From: Gemmatimonadota bacterium
GTDB taxonomy: Bacteria; Gemmatimonadota; Gemmatimonadetes; Gemmatimonadales; Gemmatimonadaceae
NCBI GenBank assembly: GCA_016719105.1
Contig: JADKAQ010000011.1
Location: 1 to 18,999, forward strand
Reading direction: 5' to 3'
DNA: 18,999 nucleotides
Part shown: in pieces, positions 7,145 to 15,675 of the stretch
Position numbering within the stretch: the first letter of the stretch is position 1
Layout of the letters: each line of letters starts with the position of its first letter
Made by a program: the position numbers and the translations under genes
The notes under the pieces: model-generated
What the model was told of the DNA's origin: nothing
Database searches by the model: none
What the model saw: the letters and a program-made list of their open reading frames with translations, nothing else

Positions 7145-8059
7145 GTGCAATCCACGCGACTCTTCGGTCGGCTTCTCCTGCTGGCGCTCGTCGCCGCCCT
7201 TCCTCGGCCCACCGCGGCGCAGTCGGCCGAGTCGGGGACGCTGCAGCTCCCGGGCGCCGCGCTGCCGTATGTGGTGGAAGGCCGGGGTACGCCGTGCCTC
7301 GTGTACGGCTCGTCGGTCTACTATCCGCGAACGTTTTCGCCGCGCTTCAAGTCCGCCCTGCGCTGTGTGCACCTGACGGAGCGTGGCTTCGTGCCGGGGG
7401 CGACGCGGCGCGACGGCGTGCCGTTCGGCATCGACGAAGCCGTGCACGACATCGAGCTCGCACGCCGGCAGCTGGGGATGGAGCGCTTCGTGCTCGTCGG
7501 GCACTCGATCCACGGCCTCGTCGCGCTCGCCTATGCGGCGCGGTACCCGCAGCACGTCTCGCACGTCGTCGCGATCGGCTCACCACCAACGATCCCGCTC
7601 CCGGCCGATAGCGCGAACGCCTATCGCGCGCGCAGCCTCACGCCGGGGCGCCAGGCGCAGCATGCGCGCAACCTGCGCGCGCTCGATTCGCTCGTCGCGG
7701 CACACCCGAGACGCCAGGCGATCGCGATGTACGTGGCCAATGCGGCACTCTACTGGGCCGACTCGACGTACGACGCGACGCCGCTGTGGAAGGGGATGGT
7801 GATGAACGACACCCTCACCGCCGACCTGCAAGGCGGGTCGTTCACCTGGGACAGCGCGAGGACACCGGTATCGGTCCCGGCGTTCGTTGCCGTGGGGCGT
7901 CACGACTACGTGGTCACGCCCAACCTGTGGAGCGGCGCCCGCGTCCCCTTCCGCTCGGTCACGGTGCGCGTGTTCGAGCGAGCGGGTCACACGGCGCAAC
8001 TCGAGGAGTCCTCGGCATTCGACGAGCAGCTTCTGGCCTTCCTCGCGGGACGCGGCTGA
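7145..8059 (+). CDS. Exported alpha/beta-fold hydrolase
   Basis: 304 residues from GTG 7145; an in-frame TGA at 7115 and the absence of another start between leave this as the only choice. Residues 1-25 form a Sec signal peptide: Arg near the N-terminus, the hydrophobic LLLLALVAAL, and a cleavage site around TAA/QS. The mature part has the nucleophile elbow GHSIHG with Ser121. The acid is probably Asp254 (in GRHDYVV) and the His is His282 (in ERAGHTAQLEE), giving a complete catalytic triad in the standard order. The substrate cannot be predicted; lipases, esterases and proline aminopeptidase-like enzymes share this layout. It should act outside the cytoplasm. It is intact, has no Shine-Dalgarno sequence and converges with the formyltransferase gene across 58 bp. 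Confidence 0.85.
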   Translation: MQSTRLFGRLLLLALVAALPRPTAAQSAESGTLQLPGAALPYVVEGRGTPCLVYGSSVYYPRTFSPRFKSALRCVHLTERGFVPGATRRDGVPFGIDEAVHDIELARRQLGMERFVLVGHSIHGLVALAYAARYPQHVSHVVAIGSPPTIPLPADSANAYRARSLTPGRQAQHARNLRALDSLVAAHPRRQAIAMYVANAALYWADSTYDATPLWKGMVMNDTLTADLQGGSFTWDSARTPVSVPAFVAVGRHDYVVTPNLWSGARVPFRSVTVRVFERAGHTAQLEESSAFDEQLLAFLAGRG

Positions 8060-8117
8060 CGCACGCGCCGCACGCGACCACCCACCACTCGGCAATCCGG
8101 ACCGGGAGGGCGCGCGG

Positions 8118-8936
8118 CTACGGTGTCGCGCCGAACCGCTGCCACACCGACGCCGCATCGGCCATCGTCACCACCGTCCACCCGTCCGCCGCAAGGCGTG
8201 CCCACTCCTCGTGGGTCGGGTAGGAGTAGTAGGTGCCGCCAGGCTGCGCGGTGGTCGCGAGGGCGTCCCCCCGCAGCACGCGCTGCGCCGCCTTGCCTAA
8301 CGCGTCCACCCCTGGGCCATAGAGCTGGGCGATGTGCCAAAAGAGCGATCGCGAACGATCGACTGGCGTGCGCGTGGTCGCCACGATCGGCCCGGTATCG
8401 ATGGTTCCGTCGGCGATGTAGTGCACGGTGCACCCGATCTCGGTGTCACCATTCGCCAGCGCCCTGAAGGTCGCCAGCACCCCCCGATACGCGGGGAGCA
8501 GCCCGGAGTGCAGGTTGAGCACGCCGAGCGGCGGGATGGCGAGAAAGGCGGACTTGAAGATCGCGCCGTAGCGGATTGAGACGACGAGATCGGGGGCCAG
8601 CGCGCGCACCCAGGCGAGCCCCTCCTCGTTGTTGGGATTGGGGAGCGCGGTGACCGGGATGCCGCGGCGCGTGGTCAGCTCGCGGTAGGTCAGCAGGCGC
8701 GTGCCGTCGTCGGGGAGGTTGGCCCGTTCAACGAGCGGGAACAACAGCTCGAGCGGAATGTGCTGCTCGGCCTGGCGCAGTTCGCGTCGTTGGGGTGGTT
8801 CGACGGTGTCCGTACCGGCTTTGCCGACGCGCTGGGTGAGGGCGATGGAGACGTCGTGCCCCGCCAGCGCCGGGAGGAGGCGGTTGATGGCGAGGCAGGA
8901 GAAGAGGTCGGCGTTGAGGCAGGCGAGGATGCGCAT
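8118..8936 (-). CDS. Formyltransferase-fold enzyme (folate-dependent formyl transfer likely)
   Basis: 272 residues from ATG 8936-8934, intact. The N-terminal half is Rossmann-like (MRILACLNADLFSCLAINRL). The catalytic segment is LNLHSGLLPAYRG, with the Asn141-x-His143 pair of Fmt and PurN enzymes. HYIADGTIDTGPIV supplies Asp180, completing the Asn-His-Asp triad at normal spacing. In this fold, 10-formyl-tetrahydrofolate donates a formyl group to an amine. The protein is shorter than methionyl-tRNA formyltransferase and lacks an obvious C-terminal tRNA-binding domain. Its ending has YYSYPTHEEWARLAADGW instead. Candidates are an amino-sugar or hydroxyornithine-type formyltransferase; the substrate is unknown, and no sugar or siderophore genes are adjacent. 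Confidence 0.8.
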   Translation of the reverse strand: MRILACLNADLFSCLAINRLLPALAGHDVSIALTQRVGKAGTDTVEPPQRRELRQAEQHIPLELLFPLVERANLPDDGTRLLTYRELTTRRGIPVTALPNPNNEEGLAWVRALAPDLVVSIRYGAIFKSAFLAIPPLGVLNLHSGLLPAYRGVLATFRALANGDTEIGCTVHYIADGTIDTGPIVATTRTPVDRSRSLFWHIAQLYGPGVDALGKAAQRVLRGDALATTAQPGGTYYSYPTHEEWARLAADGWTVVTMADAASVWQRFGATP

Positions 8937-8942
8937 GGCTGC

Positions 8943-8948
8943 AACGTA
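8943..8948 (-). promoter_or_regulatory. Candidate -10 box of the formyltransferase gene
   Basis: TACGTT (minus strand, 8948-8943) ends 6 nt before the ATG, with no Shine-Dalgarno sequence between. It is the same hexamer found before the antitoxin gene. I see no good -35 match. Confidence 0.28.
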
Positions 8949-9001
8949 GCGACTACCGGCGATCCGCCGGTGCGCCCATCACGCCCGTTAGGCGCCCCGC
9001 C

Positions 9002-10239
9002 TCAGTTCCAGTTCACGATCGGCAACCACCGCCGCCCCTTGGGATTGTCCCGCACGATGTTCACCACCCCCACCTGCACCCCGTGCAGGCTCCGCGCGTA
9101 GTTCACGATCCCGATCGTGAGCCCGCGCTGCGTCCCCTGGATGTAGTTGAACGACGAGACGCCAACCCCCCGCAGCGTCCCCCCCTCGATCACCCGCACC
9201 GTCCCGCCGGCCAGCATCAGGCCGTGCAGCTGCTCCCCTCCGACCCCAAGCCCGCCGATCGAGACCCCCTCGATCCGCGACGCCCCCACCCCTACCCCCC
9301 CGATGCTCAGGTACTTGAGCGTCCCGCCGCTACCGACCCCGGCGCCGCCGATGAAGATCCCGGTCAGGTCGCCACCGCCGCCCACCCCCACCCCGCCAAT
9401 CCCGATCCCCGAGAAGTTGCCGCCAAGCCCCGCGCCGATCCCGCCGATCAGGACCCCCTTTCCGCCGCTGCCAGCCGCTACCCCCAGCCCGCCGACCATG
9501 AGCCCGGCGACCTCGCCGCCGCTCCCGACGCCCAGGCCGCCGACCGCGATGCCGCGCACGTTGCCGGCGGCGCCGATCCCCAGGCCACCGATGCCGAGCC
9601 CGCGAATATCGCCGCCGGCCCCGGCACCGAGCCCGCCGATGACGGCACCGCGAATGTCGCCCGCCACTCCGGCGCCGGCACCACCGACGATGATGCCTCG
9701 GCCATCCCCGCCGGCACCGGCGCCGAGTCCGCCGATGATGAGCCCGCGCAGGTCGCCACCGGTCCCGGCACCGAGCCCCCCGATCATGATGCCGCCGATC
9801 CGCTCGCCGGCCCCAAGCCCGAGGAGGCCGACGCCGATGCCGACGAGTTCACCGGTGGCCGAGATGCCGCCGCCCACCTGGATTCCGTGCACATCCCGCC
9901 CGCCGGTAAGCGGGAGGCCGATGGCGAGGCCGGTAATGTCCCCGCCCCACCCTGCTTGGGATCCCAAATAGTCGCGTTGATCCCGATCGCTCGGCGGAGT
10001 CGGGTGTCGCGGAAGTTGAGCCGGAGCCCGGTCCACTCGCGTGAGTCCCCGATGCTGATCCCGGTCTTGTTGGCGCCGATGTTGAGGGCGCGATCCCCCG
10101 TCCCGCGTGGACGTCCACCGCTGGTGGAGTCGGCCTCCTGACTCAGGACGATGCGGGGCGAGAGGGCCAGGATGGTCGCGGCGGCCGCGATGGCGGCGGC
10201 GGCGATCAGGAGGGCGGGGCGCGAGCGGAGGCTCTTCAT
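9002..10239 (-). CDS. Secreted glycine-rich surface-repeat protein, LA_2272-like (one frameshift)
   Basis: The start is ATG 10239-10237, with a signal peptide of Arg-containing start plus a long Ala/Ile/Leu stretch to about residue 33 (LSQEA). The N-terminal domain (LNIGANKTGISIGD, GLRLNFRD, GINATIWDPKQ) passes near 9950 into another frame that begins WGGDITGLAIGLP; one base is probably missing. About thirteen 16-residue units of the type GDLRGLIIGGLGAGAG follow, consistent with a β-solenoid. The end has GIVNYARSLHGVQVGVVNI, NNPK-like DNPKGRRW and LPIVNW, which strongly recalls the LA_2272/LA_2273 surface-repeat family. It is likely exported to the periplasm or cell surface; no enzymatic residues are visible. 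The gene stands alone, divergent from the redox gene at 10556. Confidence 0.77.
9239..9853 (-). repeat. 48-bp tandem repeats coding for 16-residue units
   Basis: About thirteen consecutive 48-bp units encode the pattern G-(D/N/E)-h-x-G-h-x-(I/V)-G-G-h-G-h-G-x-G. Most keep exactly 16 residues; one or two have a residue added or lost. Units are similar but not identical at DNA level, indicating old duplication with selection on the protein pattern. The repeats also create long open frames on the opposite strand. Confidence 0.8.
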
Positions 10240-10555
10240 ATAGACGCGAGGCTGGGGCGGAGCGGTGTATGCGAGCCTACGACGCCGAGGCTGTCGTTGG
10301 TTTCAGGGCCCGATTTCATCCAGAATCCCTCGCATCAACGGCTTTTCATGCATCTATTTGCATCGGGGGAAATGCTCGAAACCGGATTGGACCGGCTGCT
10401 GTTCACCCTCTGTGGTCCTGAAGACCCCGCATGCTCCCGCGGCGGGTTCGAACGTGTCGTGGGCAAGGTTGGAGGCAAGACAGCATGGCGGCAGGCGATG
10501 TAGCACCCCCGCTCCCCTCCGGGGCGTGCATGAAGTCCCGCAGTCACAACCGGCG
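10240..10555. other. Intergenic stretch between divergent genes, nothing recognised
   Basis: This 316-base gap should hold promoters for the minus-strand repeat protein and the plus-strand redox gene, but I find no clear -35/-10 pair. The part around 10310-10390 is visibly less GC-rich than the rest. A 68-codon plus-strand frame starting at 10297 has no recognisable domain. A GGTTCGAAC near 10445 looks like a tRNA T-loop but cannot pair into a T-stem. Confidence 0.45.
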
Positions 10556-11525
10556 ATGGTGACGACCCGAGTCCCCCAGTGGCTTCGGCAGGCGCTGGTA
10601 TTCTCCGGGGCCTGGCACGTGATCCTCGGCGTCGCCATGGTCATCGCGCCGGGGGCCTTCTTTGCCCTGGCCCGCATCGCCCCGCTGAACTACCTCCCGG
10701 TCTGGCAGGGGGTCGGCGTGATGACGGCGGTGATGGGGTGGCCTACGCGATCGCCGCCCGCAACCCGCCGCGCTACTGGCCGGTGATCATGATCGGCTTC
10801 ATCCCCAGGTCCTGGGGCCGATCGGCTACGCGGTGAGCCTGGTGCGCGGCACCCTCCCGCGCGCCTTCGGGACGCTGGTGATCATCCACGACCTGGTCTG
10901 GCTGGCCCCGTTCGCGATGCTGCTCTGGCTGGCAGTGCGTGACAATGCGGCGGGGGAGTACCCGCGCTCGACGTTCCGCGGGACGACGCGCGACGCGATG
11001 GCGAACGCGATCACGGACCTCGGCGAATCGCTCTTGCAACTGTCGGAGAGCGCACCGCGCCTGGTGATTTTCCTGCGCCACAGCGGGTGTATCTTCTGTC
11101 GGGAGACGCTGGGCGACCTGCGGAAGCTGCAATCGGGGATCGAGGCGAAGGGAGTGCGACTGGTCCTGGTGCACATGGGGATGCCTGACGAGGGCGAGGA
11201 GCTGGCCGAGCGGTACGGGCTGCGGAACGTGGACATGATCGGCGACCCGCTGCGCGAACTCTATCAGGCATTCCAGCTCCCGCAGGGGACGTTCGTGCAG
11301 CTCTTTGGCCCGAAGGTGGCGCTGCGCGGCTTCGTGGCCACGCTCAAGGGGCACATGCAGGGCTTCTTCCACGGCGACGCGTTGCAGCTCCCGGGCGCCT
11401 TTGTCGTCTCGCGCGGGGCAATCCTGCGGGCGCACCGGCACGAGCACGTGGGCGACCATCCGGACTACATCGCCCTCGCCACCGGCGAGTGCGACCTGCC
11501 CACTCGCGGCAGTTCCGCGGCCTGA
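10556..11525 (+). CDS. Four-helix membrane domain fused to SelL/AhpC-like thiol redox domain (frame disrupted)
   Basis: It starts at ATG 10556 (MVTTRVPQWLRQALV). Four hydrophobic segments follow: HVILGVAMVIAPG, VWQGVGVMTAVMG, YWPVIMIGFI and HDLVWLAPFAMLLWLAV. Shifts lie near 10738 and 10808, after which the frame is open to the stop at 11523-11525. The rest is a thioredoxin-fold redox domain. FLRHSGCIFCRE has a CxxC pair (codons 11088 and 11097), where selenoprotein-L relatives have UxxC or CxxC. LFGPKVALRGFVATLKGH and LPGAFVVSRGAILRAHRH are typical of that group. From memory, the membrane part is usually a separate gene of about 130 residues beside the redox gene; here no stop separates them. 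A role in disulfide or peroxide chemistry at the membrane is inferred. It lies 6 bp from the photolyase gene. Confidence 0.76.
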
Positions 11526-11531
11526 GCGACC

Positions 11532-13213
11532 ATGCCACCAACGGAGACGCTCTGGTTCGTGCTGGGCGACCAGCTCGACCCGCGCTTCTCCGTCTTTCGT
11601 CGCCACTTCGACAAGCAGCGCGACGTGGTGCTGATGGCCGAGGTGTCGGACGAATCGCGCCACGTCGCGAGCCACAAGCAGCGGACGGCGCTCTTCCTGA
11701 GCGCGATGCGCCACTACGCCGAGCGCCTGCGCGAGCGGCAGGTGACGGTGCGCTACACGCGGCTCGACGACGCGGGCAACGCGGGGACGCTGGCGGGCGA
11801 GCTGCGCAAGGCGATCGACGCCGTGGGGCCGGCGCGCCTGGCGATCACGCGCCCGGGGGAGTGGCGCGTGCACGGATGATCGAGCGCATCGCCGCGCAGC
11901 GCGGGCTTCCGCTGGTGGTGCACGAGGACCCGCACTTCCTGCTCACGCCGGCCGAGTTCAGCGCCTGGGCCAACGGGCGTTCGGAGCTGGTGATGGAGCA
12001 CTTCTACCGGATGATGCGGCGGAAGTACAACGTCCTCGTGGCAGCTGACGGGAAGCCGGAGGGCGGGGAGTGGAACTTCGACGCCGAGAACCGCAAGAAG
12101 TTCAAGGGCAACCGCGCGACGCTCCCGCCGCGGCTCACGCACGCCCCCGACGCCATCACGACGGCGGTGCTGCGCACGGTCGACGCGACGCTGCGCGACC
12201 TCCCCGGCGACACCGCGACGTTCAACTGGCCGGTGACGCGCGAGCAGGCGGTGGCCGAGCTGCACGACTTCATGCAGGCACCGCCTGCGCCACTTCGGTG
12301 ACTACCAGGACGCGATGGTCACGGGCGAACCGTGGCTGTACCACTCGCTCCTCTCGGCGCCGATGAACCTCAAGCTGCTCAACCCACGCGAGATCGTGCC
12401 GCTGGCGGTGGAGGCGTATCGGCGTGGCGCGGCGCCGCTGAATGCAGTGGAGGGGTTCGTGCGGCAGGTGATGGGGTGGCGCGAGTTCATCCGCGGGGTG
12501 TACTGGGCACGAGGGGCCGGACTACGCCGAGCGCAATGCGCTCAACCAGCGCCGAGCGCTCCTGCGTTCTACTGGACGGGGAGACGGAGATGCACTGCCT
12601 GCGCGAGAGCATCGGCGAGGTGCTGCGCCACGGCTTTGGCCACCACATCCAGCGGCTGATGGTAACCGGCAACTTCGCGATGATGGCCGGTGCGGACCCG
12701 CGGGCGGTGAGCGACTGGTACCTGGGGATGTACGTGGACGCCGTGGACTGGGTGACGCTGCCCAACACGTTAGGCATGTCGCAGCACGCGGACGGCGGGG
12801 TGGTAGGGACCAAGCCGTATGCGGCGAGCGGGCGCTACATCGAGAAGATGGGCGACTACTGTGCGGGGTGCCGCTTTGAGCCGGGGACACGCGTGGGAGA
12901 GAGCGCGTGCCCGTTCACGACCTTCTACTGGGACTTCCTCATTCGTCACGAGGCGAGGTTCGCGTCCAACCGGCGCATGGCGCTGCCGCTCAAGCACGTG
13001 AGCGCCATGACCGACGCGGAGACGCGGGGGATCGCGCAGTGGGCGGAGGTGGTGCGGGGGCGGTTGGGGATGCGGTCACCCCGTCGTGGGCCAGGCGGTC
13101 GGGTGCGCGGGAGAGAGTGCGGGGTGCGCCGCGCCGGAGGGGCGACGCCCGAAGCGTCACGCAAACGCGACGCGGAGAAGACACAGCACACGCTGAATCG
13201 TGACACGCGATGA
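11532..13213 (+). CDS. phrB: FeS-BCP photolyase/cryptochrome, PhrB type (frame disrupted)
   Basis: It starts at ATG 11532, 6 bp after the redox gene stop. The N-terminal photolyase-like domain begins LWFVLGDQLDP. Later segments are MEHFYRMMRRKYNVL, GGEWNFDAENRKKFKG, FNWPVTREQA and MNLKLLNPREI, typical of this family. Four cysteine codons at 12596, 12860, 12869 and 12908 have spacings of 88, 3 and 13 residues, the same as the [4Fe-4S] ligands C350, C438, C441 and C454 of Agrobacterium PhrB. The enzyme is therefore a light-driven DNA repair protein with FAD and an iron-sulfur cluster, probably acting on (6-4) photoproducts. Shifts lie near 11875, 12285-12300, and two between 12510 and 12590. 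The stop at 13213 gives a long Arg-rich tail after RLGM, so the true end may be nearer 13075. Confidence 0.87.
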
Positions 13214-13258
13214 TGGTATTGGGGTGATCGCTTTCCTCGAACCCACGTGAGGCACGAG

Positions 13259-14814
13259 ATGCTGCGCAGGACCTCCTCCCTACTCTTCGCCAGTTCACTC
13301 CTGGTCGCCGCCGGTTGCAATGCCGACCGGGGCACCGCGCTCCCGGTCGATGACGTGACGCCGTTGGCCGGCCAGCTCGCGGCCTCCGGCGCAGGCTTCA
13401 TCACGTCGCAACCGGCGCAGGCCGAGGTGCTCGTCCCTGGCGCCGAGATGTGGCCAATCATCAGCGTGGGCGACCCGATTCCCGGGACCAACGACACGTG
13501 GGCGCCCACCCCCGACGGCCTTGGGGCGTACTTCGAGAAGGGCGTGCTCAATGTCTACACGGCGCACGAGCTCTCCAGCTCGGGCGTGCGGTCGAGCAAC
13601 GGTGGCCCGACGATCGCCTACGCGCGCGTGTCGAAGCTGGCGATCGACCCGCGCACGCGTTCGGTGCTGGGCGGATCGTACGTCGAGGATGGCAGCTCGC
13701 AGCTGCAGCGCCTCTGCTCGGCCACGTGGGTCGATGGCGCGGAAGGGATGCCGACCGGCTACTTCATGGCCGGCGAGGAGACGTTGGGGACGCCGAACGG
13801 GTCGGTCGTGTCCGCCTGGGACAAGCAGGGGAACAAGACGCCGCTCCCGCACCTCGGGGCCTTCGCGCACGAGAACCAGATTATCGTCCCCGGCTTCAAG
13901 AACAAGGTGGTGGGAGTCGGGCTCGACGATGCCGGCGGCCAGTCCGAGCTGTACCTGTACGTGGCCGACAGCGAGCAGGGCTTCATCCAGGGACGGGGAA
14001 GCTCTACGTCTTCAAGACAGACGTGAAGTCGACGGCCGGGACGCCGCTGCACAGCGGCAACATGGTGGACGGGCAGCGGATTCCTGGGTACTTCGTCGAG
14101 GTGACCGACCCGGCCGACCTGTCGACGCCGCCGGCGCAGCGCGCCGCGAACCTGCAGAACAAGGTGGATGCGTTAGGCGCGATGCCGTTCGTGCGCATCG
14201 AGGATGGCGACTATGACAAGAACTCGCCCAACACCCCGGCGATCTACTTCGTGGACACGGGGAACTCGTCGATTCGCGGCCGTACACAGGTTGGCGCCGA
14301 CTGCTTCGGCGTGTGCGACCTGGCCGGATCGCTGTACCGGCTGCAGTTCGAACGCAACGACCCCACGCGCGCCGCGCTGATCCTGATGGAGCGCTCGAAG
14401 GGAGCCGCCAGCGGGTGGGCTTCGCCGGACAACATCGCCACGACGCAGCGCAGCATCAGAGACCCAGGAAGACCCGGCCTACGACGGCTTTGACGGGTCG
14501 CGTCCGCCAGCGATCTGAACCTGGAAGCCCGTCAACGACGGGAAGCAGGCGATCAACCCGCGCAAGGTGGTGCAGGCGACGCAGGAGACGCTGATCCCGG
14601 GCCCTGGCGGCAAGTGCGTCGATGCGCAGGGGTTGTGCTGGGAAGTGACTGGCATCATCAGCACCGAGAAGTCGATGGGGAGGTAGGGCCCCGGCTCTTC
14701 GTTGTGCAGGCGCACACGCTCCCCTTCTCGGTGACGACGAACGGGGTGACGAGCCAGTACCCGGGCGGAGAACGGGCAGCCGCCTTCCTGCGCTTGCCGG
14801 GAGCTGATGATTGA
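13259..14814 (+). CDS. Exported DUF839/PhoX-like protein, possible lipoprotein (frame disrupted)
   Basis: ATG 13259 is preferred over an upstream GTG because GAGG lies 6 nt before it and a signal peptide starts at once: MLRRTSSLLFASSLLVAAGC. Cys20 could be lipidated, though AAGC is a weak lipobox. The body has the β-propeller style of DUF839/PhoX proteins: NVYTAHELSSSG, GYFMAGEETLG, LGAFAHENQIIVPGF, ELYLYVADSEQG and, after a shift near 13995, GKLYVFKTDV and IYFVDTGNSS. Further shifts lie near 14458, 14515 and 14685. The last frame ends RAAAFLRLPGADD with the stop at 14812-14814. PhoX enzymes are calcium/iron-dependent phosphatases; whether this one is active cannot be judged, and a non-enzymatic propeller is possible. 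It has no clear partner gene. Confidence 0.6.
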
Positions 14815-14848
14815 ACGCTGCGCGGTAGGCGCGCATGGGGTGGTTACC

Positions 14849-14876
14849 GACGGCCCACCGAAAGGTGCGGGCCGTC
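14849..14876 (+). terminator. GAAA-capped hairpin after the DUF839-like gene
   Basis: GACGGCCC (14849-14856) pairs with GGGCCGTC (14869-14876). Inside, ACC pairs with GGT around a GAAA tetraloop, leaving a two-base GC bulge. It lies 35 bp after the stop codon at 14814, where a terminator is expected. There is no T-run after it, so termination may be inefficient or need Rho. Confidence 0.45.
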
Positions 14877-14975
14877 GTAAGTCGTCAGGTGCGCGACGGG
14901 TCGTTCCGTTGCGCCCACACCCGCGCCCGCAGTACGCTTGAAGGGGTCCCCCGCGATCGTCGCCATCACGACCGG

Positions 14976-15662
14976 CACACCACGCTTCTCGTCGTCGACG
15001 ACGAGCGCCAGGATCAGGCGCGCGGTGGCGCACGCGCTGGAACCGCCAACGGCACGGTGAGCGAAGCGGCGACCGGGCGCGAGGCGTTGACGCTGGCCGC
15101 AGCCGAGTCACCCGCGCTGGTCGCTCGACCTCGGGCTTCCCGACACGGACGGGACCGACGTCTGTCGCGAACTGCGCACGTGGAGCGACGCGCTGATCCT
15201 GAACCTCACGGCGCGGCACGACGACCAGGCGACGATCGCGGCGCTCGATGCGGGAGCGGATGACTATGTGAAGAAACCCTTTCGCCCCCGCGCCGCAGGC
15301 GCGCGTGCGAGCGCCGCTGCGACGCGCGCTACGCTCCAACGGGCCGGAACAGGACGGACGGTGATCGAGGCCGGCGCACTGCGCATCGACATCGCGGGCG
15401 CGCACCGTGGATCGGGGCGGCGAGCGCGTGCACTCACGCCGACGGAGTTCGACCTCTTGGCCACGCTCGCCCGAACGCCGGTCGCGTCCTGACGCACGGA
15501 TTCCTGTTCACGACGGTGCGGAAGGGACGGGTCTGGGCGACGACAGGCGCACCTGCGCGTGCACGTGGCGCACTTCCTGCGCCGCAAGCTGGAGGACGAC
15601 CCGGTGCGGGCCGCGGCACCTGCAGACGGAGCTCGGGTGGATATCGCTTCGTGACCGACTGA
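14976..15662 (+). CDS. kdpE: OmpR-family response regulator, KdpE-like (multiply frameshifted)
   Basis: The first recognisable codons are TTLLVVDDE at 14979; the true start cannot be placed. The receiver continues in other frames: AVAHALEPPTAR, VSEAATGREALTLAAAESPALV, then LDLGLPDTDG with the phospho-acceptor Asp at 15127-15129, and ALDAGADDYVKKPF with the conserved Lys at 15271-15273. The winged-helix output domain has LTPTEFDLLATLAR, then THGFLFTTV, LRVHVAHFLRRKLEDD and a final YRFVTD before TGA 15660-15662. At least five frame changes occur in 690 bases, yet the motifs are in order and the rebuilt size is normal. KdpE-like identity rests on the downstream kinase and kdp genes, since OmpR-type regulators look alike. 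Confidence 0.72.
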
Positions 15663-15675
15663 GGAGCGCCGACGC

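Noticed and set aside
6865..7611. 248-codon plus-strand frame overlapping the hydrolase start
   Set aside because: Low-complexity Arg/Ala translation; the hydrolase in another frame has a signal peptide and a full catalytic triad.
9083..10141. 352-codon plus-strand frame rich in Pro, Ala and Asp opposite the repeat protein
   Set aside because: It mirrors the 48-bp repeats of the minus-strand gene, has no signal or domain, and the minus-strand protein has a signal peptide and a recognised family ending.
10440..10460. tRNA-like T-loop GGTTCGAAC
   Set aside because: The flanking five bases on each side do not pair (G opposite G next to the loop), and no acceptor, D or anticodon arms could be built on either strand.
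10773..11873. 366-codon minus-strand frame opposite the redox gene and photolyase start
   Set aside because: Arg/His/Gln-rich antisense reading with no domain, while both plus-strand genes have family-specific motifs.
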